A stretch of DNA of 64,000 nucleotides. Origin: Marsupella aquatica (taxonomy: Eukaryota; Marchantiophyta). This document shows, in pieces, positions 9,853 to 18,842 of the stretch (position 1 is its first letter; each line of letters starts with the position of its first letter). Both the position numbers and the translations under genes were made by a program. The stretch spans positions 5,580,001 to 5,644,000 of the forward strand of contig OZ316893.1 in the NCBI GenBank assembly GCA_973895155.1. Reading direction: 5' to 3'. The notes below the pieces were generated by a model that was not told the DNA's origin, searched no databases, and saw nothing but the letters and a program-made list of their open reading frames with translations.

Positions 9853-11214
9853 TGTGGTATGGGTGTCCCTGCAATTTTTTTCTGGAAACTTGTTTATTTT
9901 TAGCATATCACAAGATTTACTTACACTTTAGACACCTTCCGGCCAACATTTACTTGTTCTGGACACTTATAGAAATATTTGACATCTCCGGCTTTCCTGA
10001 CGATTCCTAGTGTACTTTGCCCGACGCTGTGACCAGCGCCCGTTTCTTTTACTCAAGACGCTGCGGAAGCGTCCAACCTCCTCATGACGCTTTTGGCAGT
10101 GCCCGACCGCCACCAAGACTCTATGAGGATTTCGACCGACGCTGTGGAAAGCGTCAGCTTCAACACACGACGCTGTGAGCAGCGTCCACCCTAGTATTGA
10201 CGCTGTGAGCAGTGTGAGCAGCGTCCGTTGGTTTTACTTAAGACGCTTCTAGCAGCGTCCGCTCAACACTTAGTTTTTGAAGTAGATTACTAGTAAAGTA
10301 GTATTCTACCACCCTTGTTGAAGTACTTATGCTGTGCTTCTCCCTTGTTTAGTTTTAAGCTTGGAAAGGCACGACTGTTCTTACCTCCTCCATTTTAGGA
10401 TTCCAGCACTTATAAGACAGAGTAGAATGCTCATTTGAAGTAGAGAGAAATAGAGTTAATACTGTATTCAGAATTGAGTCTTCTGAATAGTTTTCTCCTC
10501 CTTCCATTGTAACAAGGCATGCTGTGAGTGTTTTGTATGGAAGTAAAGCTATATTGATTGAAGTTAAGATTGAATTCAAGAGATTCCTGTGGTGATTGAA
10601 TTCAGTTGCAGATTTCTGAAACTCGTATTGAATTCACTGCTAGGCTTGCTTGCAGAGTCGGGATTTGCTAGCCAATTCAAGAATAGTTAATGATAAATGA
10701 GAAGTAAATTCTGATTCTCAGAGTAGTTAGTACTGTTGCTTTGATTCTGGAATATGGTTTAGAGTTTGACTGAATTGCGTATCGCTGATGTCAAACCATG
10801 TTGACGGCATTTTAAATCATATCATTCATTTGCAATCAGAAAGCTTCTGCTTCATCAGATTGAGAATTCCATTATCATTAACCTTTGTGTTTTGAAGAGT
10901 GAGATGGATGAATTATGAGATAGATTTCATGTCTATACTGAGCCCAAATCCTTTCTGAAGGAGTGGCAGTAGCAGCTTGTAGTCTCTAAATCCTTACTCA
11001 TTTCTTCTCTAATTCATAAATCAGAAGTTCAGTTACTTTGTTGTTTGTTTATTCGATTTTTTTATTGAGAAGTGAAGTCAACATAGAGCTCAAGACTCTA
11101 AATCACTCGGAGTGATCAAAGTTATACAATTCATTCTGAAATCTGTTCTTAAAGGGATCGAAACCCTGGTTTTAGGTGAGGAGAGTCACTTTTGATACTT
11201 AGCACTATACGACA
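9853..11214 (+). repeat. 5' LTR of gypsy element 1
   Basis: 1362 bp, TGTGGTATGG ... TACGACA. It contains seven or so GACGCT...AGCGTCC hairpin motifs between about 10020 and 10263. The promoter would be here, but no TATA box was assigned with confidence. Confidence 0.95.
10021..10263 (+). repeat. GACGCT-loop-AGCGTC hairpin cluster in the 5' LTR
   Basis: Short inverted repeats with 6-bp arms and 5-7-base loops: GACGCTGTGACCAGCGCCC, GACGCTGCGGAAGCGTCC, GACGCTGTGGAAAGCGTC, GACGCTGTGAGCAGCGTCC, a doubled version, and GACGCTTCTAGCAGCGTCC. The arms are conserved and the loops vary. The same cluster is repeated in the 3' LTR (about 22150-22392). Confidence 0.85.
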
Positions 11215-11220
11215 TCTTTT

Positions 11221-11238
11221 TGGCGCCGCTGCCGGGGA
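11221..11238 (+). other. Primer-binding site, tRNA-Asp type
   Basis: TGGCGCCGCTGCCGGGGA, six bases after the 5' LTR. It matches the tRNA-Asp-primed site used by plant Athila/Tat elements with one difference (CGCTG for CGTTG). Confidence 0.85.
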
Positions 11239-11352
11239 ACGAATTTAAGATTGAATTGACGTACAGGCAGTGTATGCCAGAAGGAGCTAGACGGGAGAGG
11301 AATTCACGTTCTACTATAATTGTGAAGATGCGTCATCACTCCAGTTAAAAAG

Positions 11353-11559
11353 ATGAAGAGCTTCCATTTCGAGGTGATGCCGTACTCTATCCAAAGCGCC
11401 CCGGAAGCTCTCTTAAGAGTATTGGAAAAATTTGTGGTGCCAAACTTAAGAGAAGAAACCGCCCTCCCACCAGAAAAGGCCTCACAGAGAGGAGCTGTTG
11501 CTCGTCAAGTTGCTTTGGAGATAGTCGAAGACACCAAAGACACTTTGAGTGACAAGTGA
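11353..11559 (+). CDS. Small ORF in the gypsy element 1 leader (68 aa)
   Basis: An ATG-started frame of 68 residues between primer site and gag, slightly hydrophilic, with no recognisable domain. It could be an upstream ORF that lowers gag translation, or chance. The leader is about 1.2 kb long and holds several short frames, so the support is weak. Confidence 0.25.
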   Translation: MKSFHFEVMPYSIQSAPEALLRVLEKFVVPNLREETALPPEKASQRGAVARQVALEIVEDTKDTLSDK

Positions 11560-12009
11560 AGTTATTCTAACGTTGCTCGGGACGTATGATTTGTAAAATT
11601 GTCCAACCATCCTGGTTCGTGTGACCGATGCCACCTATCCGATCTTTGGGAACATTAAGAATTAGGAATTTGAGGAATCGTTATGTTAATTCTTGGGTTC
11701 TGAGCCTGAGAGGGAGGAATGGCATACATTGGTTAACTATCACCTGGTGGGAAGATGAAAGTTTGCATTTAGTAATATTAAGGCTGAATGGTAGGATCAC
11801 ACAGGAGTGATATTTAGTCATTTCCATTCGGGAGTTAGCGGAAAGAATCATGCACCAGGAATTGCGTAGAAGATTAGGAAGGAGTTAGACGTCTGATTAG
11901 TAGGATGGCCTAGTGTAGCGTACCATGTGGTAAAGAAATTTCAGGGTGAAGGAAGTCGGAGATTATGGGGAACGCCCGGTTCCAGTAATCGCCACCGTAA
12001 AGGAGATAA

Positions 12010-12300
12010 GGAAGGACGCCGCGAAGAGCGTCCAATGCGATTCGTCCCAGAAGATTCCGCAAGTCAGGACGCTTCGAGTAGCGTCCGATCCCAGTGGACG
12101 CTGTGAGCAGCGTCCGGTGGAATCTGTGACGAACCAACGTGCGCGACGCTTCTGGTGTGCCTTTCCGCGTCTCAACCTGAAGGACGCACCAGAGAAAACG
12201 AGGTTTTAGAATCTCGGCTGGTCACTGAAGGGAAGTATTAGCTACGGGATAGCAAGGGGGAGGAATCATGCAAGGGATGTTGAACGACGCTACGGGAAGT
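12010..12300 (+). repeat. Hairpin motifs in the gypsy element 1 leader
   Basis: Three good copies of the same inverted repeat as in the LTR: GACGCCGCGAAGAGCGTCC, GACGCTTCGAGTAGCGTCC and GACGCTGTGAGCAGCGTCC, followed by weaker copies (GACGCTTCTGG and GACGCTACGGGAAGTC). They lie in the region where an RNA packaging or dimerisation signal would be expected. Confidence 0.75.
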
Positions 12301-12432
12301 CACTTTGAGGAAGCAGGTTCATATCTCCCGGAGTGGGGTGATAACGTCGCACCTAAATGGTGACTCCTTGCATAAAGACTCCTGAGGAGTGGGTCTGGTG
12401 TCTCAAAATCACCCGTGCTTGGAGAATGAGGG

Positions 12433-15400
12433 ATGTCTGAGGGAGATCCACCGAATAAAAGAAAACCTACCAAGACCTCCAGTAATTCGGATGCTGCAAA
12501 ATTAGTAGTGACCCCTCGCACATTGTTACCCGAATTCCAGTCACCAGGAGCACCTGCACCGGGTAGTGTGTGGAAACAAGTGGGATCTATTCAAGAGGCA
12601 AGTGGCTCTTTGGAAAGGCCCACGTCGACCCGACCCCTGTTTGTAAATCTTCGTTCAGGTCCAAAACTTATTGGTTCTCAAAAGACCAAGCTCCGCCAGC
12701 AGACAGTACGTTCGGTGAACCAAATTGACTCTGGTGTGGATAGTACCACTGAGAGGGCCTTATCTCATACCGAAGGAAGAAATTTGGGTTTGCCCGAGAA
12801 TACAGTTGCAGAATCGCTGGCCCAGGATAATTCTGTCGATCTTTCACAATTGGATAATCCAGAACCACTGAGTGAAGCCGGTGGTTCGTCTTCTAGTGAG
12901 ACAAGCAGCAGTTCAGGCTTGGGCAGCCCAAACCCATTTGCTACCCGATCAGCTCTTCCTTTCGTTACCCTCCTAGCTCCAACCACGATGGCTCGAAATA
13001 ATGTGAGGTACGACCGGTTCTTCGGTACTTCCAAGGAGGATGCAGAGGTGTATTTGAAAGAATTTGAAGCTGCAGCTGCATCCAATGGACAGAGTCAAGA
13101 CGCTGAAAAAGCCAATCTGTTTGGTGGTCTAATGAAAAAGGGTGCTCAGAAATGGTATGACCGTTTTCCGGACAAGCAGGATTGGGGGAAATTGAAGGCT
13201 GCTTTCTTGGCCAAATATAAAGAAGAAGGAGCAGCTGCGCGTGCCTTTGCCCGAATCTCACATCTGCACATGAAGAAACATGGGTCTGTGAGGAAATATG
13301 CCGACAAATTATTGGATTTGGTAGATCAATATAATCCAGCTACCTCGAAATCTACTATCAAGGACTGGTTTATTAACGGTTTACCCTCCAGGATTGCTCG
13401 TTACGTGAGACGAGAAGGTGGCACCACTTTGGAAGAAGTACAAGAGGCAGCCCAGAAGTACGTAGACTCGGAGATTTCAGAGAGAAAACGAGTTAAGAAG
13501 GACCTGAAGAAAGACAAAAGAAAGAAGAAGAAAACGTCCAGGTCTAAATCTGACTCGGAGACGGAATCAAGTGAAAGTAGCACTAGTGAGGAGGACGAGA
13601 GTACAAATTCGAGCACTAGTGATAGTTCAAGCTCAAGTTCCGACTCAGAATCCGTTGCTCCTAAAAAGAAGAAATCCTCTGTAAAAGGGAATAATAAAGT
13701 TCCCAACCAGAAGAAGATGGATCGCATGATGGAAGAACTCTCTGGCCAATTGTCCAAGTTGAATGTCAATATCGCCGCGGTAAAACCAGTACGAAGGTTG
13801 CCTGCTCCCATGAGAATGAACGTATGGTGCACCCGATGCAGTCAGCAGGGCCATTACCCGAACGAGTGCCCCACATTACGAACCCCGGTGAATTATGTAG
13901 ATGGTCAAGAAGAGGCTGAGGAGTATGAGTACGATCCCACGTATACCGTCCAAACAGCACCCCCTGGACAGTATTTCCCACCACCTCCTGCTTCCAGACC
14001 GACTTGGGGACCACCTAAGCCCACTTTCAATAAACCAACGTCAAGACCACCCATGGGACCCCCGGGAGGATACCCACCACGAGGAATGCCGCGTCAAAAA
14101 GGGGCTTGTTGGAATTGTGGCCAACCTGATCATTATTCACCCCAGTGCCCTTATCCCAAACAGGAGGTGGGGTATACACCTGTCTGTGGGAACTGTGGAA
14201 AAGAAGGACACTTACCGGTGGAATGCCCGAATCCGGCTAAGCCTAGGCTGATGGTTCGATTTGCTCAAGAGCCAGTTAAAGAAGCAAGTCGACCTGAAGC
14301 CAAGATTCGGATGGTTTATTCTGAAGAGATGGAGCAATGCAGCTTCATTCAACATATGGATGTAAATCGGGTGGAATTAAAGCCAGATTCACTTTTTCAT
14401 CAACCAGTATCCGGGGTGGTGCCTGATGTCTTGGTAAGTCATTTAGTGAAACCTGAAGTAGTTGGTATGCCGAATGATCGAGTTCAGAATCGGGATAAAG
14501 TTCTGACTAATATTTACGCAACTACTCGTTCGAAGAAAAAGGAGACCAAGAAGCACGAGCATCAGAAGGTCGCGAAAGCTCCCAAGGATGAAGGGCGCAA
14601 GCCATGTAAGGAAGGCCTCGACAAAGAAGACGACCCTGCTTATGACCGATATGACCCAAAATACTTCTTGCCCGACATCTCTTTGGAGGTGAAAGACCAT
14701 CTGGAAGAGCTAGTTAAGGAGCAAGTGCAATCTCCTAACCCACCAGTAGTAGTCAAAGCTAAAGAGCCACTGAAAAATCCAGGTTATGATATTGTTGAAG
14801 ATGTCAAGAATCATCCTGCACATATCACCATTGGGGAATTATTACAGGACAATCCGGTTTATAGGCGACAGCTGAGGAGCCTCCTTGCAGGAAAACGGAG
14901 GAAGAAGAAGTTACCTTCTGTGGATGTGCTACGAACAGAGTGGGAGGACAAAGGACCGATGGAAATTGAGGTTCAAATCCAGGGGTGTGTCATTCGGAGA
15001 GTTCCTGTGGATGGAGGAGCCAACGTTAATCTGATTACACAGTCAGCAGCATTTAATTTGGGTTTCACTAAGTTTGAGCCCACTCCCAAGATTTTGCGCA
15101 TGGCGGATCAGTCTCGTGTGGTACCCATAGGGAAGCTGACCAAAGTAGAAACTTTGATTGCTGGTGTCCCTTTTCTGTTGGATTATGTGGTTATTAATCC
15201 GGAAATACCATCCAGCTTTCCTGTTTTGTTAGGCCGACCATGGTTGTATAAGGCTCAAGTTCAGGTTAATTGGCAATCTCAAGAGCTTTCATTTGGGAAG
15301 CCTAAGGTGACTGTTAGTTGGGTTCCGGAACCACATTTTGGAGAAACACAAACAGATGATGGGTACACCTCGGATTTTTCGACCTCTTCGCTAGTCCTGC

Positions 15401-15486
15401 AGCCATTGGAATTTGAACTGGAGGAAGTTCGTTACTTGGAAGTTTATCTGTCTGATGCTCCCATAAAACCAACTAGGCCCTCCTGA
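12433..15486 (+). CDS. gag: Gypsy element 1 Gag-protease (1017 aa)
   Basis: Structural polyprotein. Residues 1-190 are Ser/Thr-rich; about 190-350 form the retrotrans_gag capsid domain (LFGGLMKKGAQKWYDRF and the WFINGLPSRIARYVRRE segment). About 350-425 are Lys- then Ser/Glu/Asp-rich. Three C-x2-C-x4-H-x4-C zinc knuckles begin at Cys466, Cys559 and Cys585. A Lys/Glu-rich spacer leads to the retropepsin domain with RVPVDGGANVNLI; the catalytic Asp860 is in D-G-G rather than D-T/S-G, followed by the LLGRPWL flap-side block. The ATG at 12433 was chosen as the first in a long open frame after the leader. The stop is TGA at 15484-15486; pol continues in the same frame. Confidence 0.93.
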   Translation: MSEGDPPNKRKPTKTSSNSDAAKLVVTPRTLLPEFQSPGAPAPGSVWKQVGSIQEASGSLERPTSTRPLFVNLRSGPKLIGSQKTKLRQQTVRSVNQIDSGVDSTTERALSHTEGRNLGLPENTVAESLAQDNSVDLSQLDNPEPLSEAGGSSSSETSSSSGLGSPNPFATRSALPFVTLLAPTTMARNNVRYDRFFGTSKEDAEVYLKEFEAAAASNGQSQDAEKANLFGGLMKKGAQKWYDRFPDKQDWGKLKAAFLAKYKEEGAAARAFARISHLHMKKHGSVRKYADKLLDLVDQYNPATSKSTIKDWFINGLPSRIARYVRREGGTTLEEVQEAAQKYVDSEISERKRVKKDLKKDKRKKKKTSRSKSDSETESSESSTSEEDESTNSSTSDSSSSSSDSESVAPKKKKSSVKGNNKVPNQKKMDRMMEELSGQLSKLNVNIAAVKPVRRLPAPMRMNVWCTRCSQQGHYPNECPTLRTPVNYVDGQEEAEEYEYDPTYTVQTAPPGQYFPPPPASRPTWGPPKPTFNKPTSRPPMGPPGGYPPRGMPRQKGACWNCGQPDHYSPQCPYPKQEVGYTPVCGNCGKEGHLPVECPNPAKPRLMVRFAQEPVKEASRPEAKIRMVYSEEMEQCSFIQHMDVNRVELKPDSLFHQPVSGVVPDVLVSHLVKPEVVGMPNDRVQNRDKVLTNIYATTRSKKKETKKHEHQKVAKAPKDEGRKPCKEGLDKEDDPAYDRYDPKYFLPDISLEVKDHLEELVKEQVQSPNPPVVVKAKEPLKNPGYDIVEDVKNHPAHITIGELLQDNPVYRRQLRSLLAGKRRKKKLPSVDVLRTEWEDKGPMEIEVQIQGCVIRRVPVDGGANVNLITQSAAFNLGFTKFEPTPKILRMADQSRVVPIGKLTKVETLIAGVPFLLDYVVINPEIPSSFPVLLGRPWLYKAQVQVNWQSQELSFGKPKVTVSWVPEPHFGETQTDDGYTSDFSTSSLVLQPLEFELEEVRYLEVYLSDAPIKPTRPS

Positions 15487-15492
15487 CAATTA
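15484..15492 (+). promoter_or_regulatory. Putative stop-codon readthrough signal UGA-CAA-UUA
   Basis: The gag stop is followed by CAATTA and the same frame stays open for 991 codons of pol, with no ATG in the first part. STOP-CAR-YYA is the tobamovirus-type (type I) readthrough context known to work in plant cells. A 5% or so leak would give the usual Gag excess over Gag-Pol; the rate here is not known. Confidence 0.75.
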
Positions 15493-18459
15493 ACTTCATC
15501 ATCGGAAGTGGGCCCAGCAGCAGACGAACCTCCTAATACTGAGGCTAATAGGGATTTACACCATGATATGGGAGTGTCAGCTACCCTTGAGCCATTTGCA
15601 CCAGAAGTATCCAAACTTGGACTTCAGCCGGCAAACCTCATGGATGGAATTGTGGATCCAAAAGCTTGTCAGAAAATCGAAATTGAGCCAGGCAAGTTTT
15701 TGAATATTGGTAAGCATATCGAAGGAGAGCTACGGGAACAGTATATCAGTTTATTAACCCAGTATAAAGATGTCTTTGCCTGGAGTCATTCTGATTTAAA
15801 AGGTATCCATCCACATTTGGGCGAACATCGTATTGACCTTATGGAAGGAGCAGTACCTGTCCGACAGAGACAGTACCGTTTGAATCCCAAATATTCCATC
15901 CTGGTTAAAGACGAGTTGGACAAGCTCACGACTGCTGGATTTATCTACCCGGTCTTGAGTAGTGAATGGGTCTCACCAATTGTCATTGTCCCCAAAAAGC
16001 CGGGACCCGATGGTAAAACGAAAATTCGCGTTTGTCAAGACTTCCGGAAGTTGAATGCTGCCACTCGGAAAGATCATTATCCTTTGCCATTTATTGATCT
16101 GGTACTTGATTCAGTGGCCTTGCATGAGTTATACAGTTTTTTAGATGGGTACTCTGGTTATAACCAGGTGTCCATTCGGAAGGAGGATCGCGACAAGACT
16201 ACGTTCACCACCGACTGGGGTACATATGCATTTACCATGATGCCTTTTGGGCTGTGTAATGCCCCGGGTACTTTTCAGCGCATTATGATGATTATTTTTC
16301 AAGAATATTTGCGGCATTTCATGGAGATTTTTATTGACGACTTTTGTGTTTACGGGTCAGCGGCTGAACACCTCGTCCATTTGGAGAAGACATTTCAGAA
16401 GTGTAGAGAGGCTCAGTTGTGTCTTCATCCAGAAAAGTGCTTTATTGGTATGAAGGAGGGAATTTTGTTAGGCCATGTTATTTCACAACGCGGCATTGAG
16501 GTTGATACAGAGAAGGTTAGAGTAATTATGGAGTTGCAACCACCGACCGATTTAAAGCAGCTTCGTGCTTTTCTGGGACATGTGGGGTATTATCGTCGGT
16601 TCATTTATAAACATGCTAATATTGCCTTACCCTTAACCCAACTGTTAAAAAGTGATGTGGAATATACATGGAATGAGGAGCGGCAGCAAGCATTCCAGTT
16701 GCTCAAGGATCGGTTAATCTCTGCACCTATTTTGTCACCCCCAGATTGGACTAAGAAGTTTCATGTCTTCATTGACTCTTCTGCGTTCTGCATTGGAGCT
16801 AATCTCAGTCAGAAGGATGTGGAAAACCGTGACCATCCAATTTACTATGCCAGCCGCCAAATGAGTGCAGCCGAGAAAAACTACTCCGTCACTGAACGGG
16901 AAGCTTTGGCCATCGTCTTTGCGTGTAAGAAATTTCGTCACTATTTGTTGGGGTATCAGGTTACTTTTCACACTGATCATAATTCCTTAAAATATTTGGT
17001 TAACCAAGTGGATCTCTCAGGACGAGTAGCCCGCTGGGTTTTACTACTCCAAGAATTTGATTATGAAGTTCATGTCCGACCTGGCAAACATCATGAGAAT
17101 GCAGACTTCCTATCTCGGTTACCTGGTCCGGAGAATCAGCATAATCTCTCCGATGAATTTCCTGACGAGCATTTGTGGCACATTGAAGGGGAGTCTTCTC
17201 GATATTTTAATATTGTGCACATGCTGCTTCATGGAACGTTCCCTGAAGGCTTTAATGCGGAAGAACGAGCTGTCTTTGCTCATAAGGTGGGTCCCTATAC
17301 CATTATTCGGGGCACTTTGTTTAAACAAGGTCCTGATCAACAATTGCGACGTTGTCTAGAGGATAGGGAACTTCCCCAAGTAATTGAAGCTTTACATTCA
17401 GGAGAAACCGGTGGGCATTATGCTGTGAATACCACAGTTAAGAAAATTTTGGATGCTGGATACTGGTGGCCTACTATGCATCGAGATACTTACAATTTTA
17501 TTAAGACCTGTGATCCCTGTCAAAGGATCGGGAAGCCCACTGCTAGTTCCAAATGGCCTCTTACGCCTATCCTTCCGTTGGCACCATTTGAGAAATGGGG
17601 GATTGATTTTATTGGCCCAATTTCTCCAGCAGCTCGGAAAAGCCGAAGCAAATATATTATTCTGGCCACTGATTATGCCACCAAATGGGTAGAGGCGAAA
17701 GCTACTCGCAAGAATGATGCTATAACCGCAGCTGCATTTCTCTTTGAGCACATTATCACCCGGTTTGGTTGTCCTTTGGAGTTGGTAAGCGATAGGGGTT
17801 TGCATTTTCTTAACTCAACTATTGAGTTAATCACTGACCTTTATCTTATCAAGCATCGCAAAACTACTCCTTACAACCCCCGAGCTAATGGCTTAACCGA
17901 GAGAGCTAATGGCATTATGGGCAAGATTCTGAATAAAATGGTAGAATCTCACAAGACAGATTGGGATGTGAAGCTCCATTCTGCATTATGGGCTTACCGC
18001 ACCGCTGAGAAGATTACAACTCTTCACACCCCCTTCTATCTGACCTATGGCCTGAATAGTATTATTCCAATAGAATTTTCGTTACCAACGGAACGTATCT
18101 TGGTACCACACCGACTCTCTCCTTCAGATAGTCTCTCACATCGGTTTTCCAATATTGTTAAATTAGAAGAAGTTAGACTTTTAGCATTAGACCATACAGT
18201 CACCATTCAGAACCAGCGTAAACTTGCTTATGATAAGAAGCTGCGCGTAGTGCAGTTAGATGTTGGTGATTTAGCATTAGTCTTTGATTCTCGTTATATG
18301 CTATTTCCTGGGAAACTTCATACTCATTGGATTGGTCCTTACCGAGTTACACACATCTGGGATAATGGTTCAGTTTCATTGACTACCTTAGATGGTCACC
18401 CACTTAACACTAGAATCAATGGGTTTAGGATTAAACGGTACTATGAGTCTTCCATTTAG
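15487..18459 (+). CDS. pol: Gypsy element 1 Pol: RT, RNase H, integrase
   Basis: About 990 residues expressed by readthrough of gag. The reverse transcriptase has FRKLNAATRKDHYPLP, the DGYSGYNQ block, MMPFGLCNAPGTFQR and the catalytic FIDD (Asp codons 16336-16341). RNase H starts at FIDSSAFCIG (Asp codon 16774) with TEREALAIVF and the HTDH block. Integrase has the zinc region (CDPCQRIG), then D-D-E: Asp 17605 (GIDFIGP), Asp 17791 (SDRG) and Glu 17899 (GLTERANG), with the normal 35-residue gap between the last two. The C-terminus ends in the GPYRVTHIW-type integrase C-domain; no chromodomain is seen. The frame is intact and all catalytic residues are present, so the element may be competent. 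Confidence 0.95.
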   Translation, partial: QLTSSSEVGPAADEPPNTEANRDLHHDMGVSATLEPFAPEVSKLGLQPANLMDGIVDPKACQKIEIEPGKFLNIGKHIEGELREQYISLLTQYKDVFAWSHSDLKGIHPHLGEHRIDLMEGAVPVRQRQYRLNPKYSILVKDELDKLTTAGFIYPVLSSEWVSPIVIVPKKPGPDGKTKIRVCQDFRKLNAATRKDHYPLPFIDLVLDSVALHELYSFLDGYSGYNQVSIRKEDRDKTTFTTDWGTYAFTMMPFGLCNAPGTFQRIMMIIFQEYLRHFMEIFIDDFCVYGSAAEHLVHLEKTFQKCREAQLCLHPEKCFIGMKEGILLGHVISQRGIEVDTEKVRVIMELQPPTDLKQLRAFLGHVGYYRRFIYKHANIALPLTQLLKSDVEYTWNEERQQAFQLLKDRLISAPILSPPDWTKKFHVFIDSSAFCIGANLSQKDVENRDHPIYYASRQMSAAEKNYSVTEREALAIVFACKKFRHYLLGYQVTFHTDHNSLKYLVNQVDLSGRVARWVLLLQEFDYEVHVRPGKHHENADFLSRLPGPENQHNLSDEFPDEHLWHIEGESSRYFNIVHMLLHGTFPEGFNAEERAVFAHKVGPYTIIRGTLFKQGPDQQLRRCLEDRELPQVIEALHSGETGGHYAVNTTVKKILDAGYWWPTMHRDTYNFIKTCDPCQRIGKPTASSKWPLTPILPLAPFEKWGIDFIGPISPAARKSRSKYIILATDYATKWVEAKATRKNDAITAAAFLFEHIITRFGCPLELVSDRGLHFLNSTIELITDLYLIKHRKTTPYNPRANGLTERANGIMGKILNKMVESHKTDWDVKLHSALWAYRTAEKITTLHTPFYLTYGLNSIIPIEFSLPTERILVPHRLSPSDSLSHRFSNIVKLEEVRLLALDHTVTIQNQRKLAYDKKLRVVQLDVGDLALVFDSRYMLFPGKLHTHWIGPYRVTHIWDNGSVSLTTLDGHPLNTRINGFRIKRYYESSI

Positions 18460-18482
18460 AATTCCACCTGGGACAGGTTGCA

Positions 18483-18497
18483 ATTTAAGTGGAGGGC
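18483..18497 (+). other. Proximal polypurine-tract copy
   Basis: ATTTAAGTGGAGGGC, 24 bp after the pol stop. It is identical to the functional tract at 21966-21980. Here it is followed by GGTAG rather than TATG and no LTR starts. Confidence 0.7.
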
Positions 18498-18589
18498 GGT
18501 AGTTATACTTAGTTAGAATTAGTGACCCTCCCTAGTAAGTATTCGGCATATTTTTTTAATTTTTTTTAGTTACTTTCAGTTTTCACATT

Positions 18590-18790
18590 GGACGCTGTGA
18601 AAAGCGTCCATTGTAACTCGACGCTGGGGAAGCGTCCACTTAGTTTACAAAGGACGTTGTGCAGAGGTCCGCTTTTGTATTAGTTCAGTTGCATGAGACG
18701 CTGTGAGCCGATGACTAGGCATCTTGTACAATGGCGGATTGCGACAGCTCAACGGGACGCTGAGGAGTAAGCAGTCGCGCTTCGCCCTAG
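18590..18790 (+). repeat. Hairpin motifs between pol and the third ORF
   Basis: GACGCTGTGAAAAGCGTCC and GACGCTGGGGAAGCGTCC are clean copies of the LTR hairpin; decayed copies follow at about 18653, 18697 and 18756. They fill the spacer before the third ORF's ATG. Confidence 0.75.
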
Positions 18791-18842
18791 TTCACTATGG
18801 AACACGATTCTCACTGAGCTTACGGAGCTAACAAGTCACGCG

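Noticed and set aside
13401-13832. 143-aa minus-strand ORF inside gag
   Set aside because: Antisense of the Lys and Ser/Glu-rich part of Gag; no independent motif.
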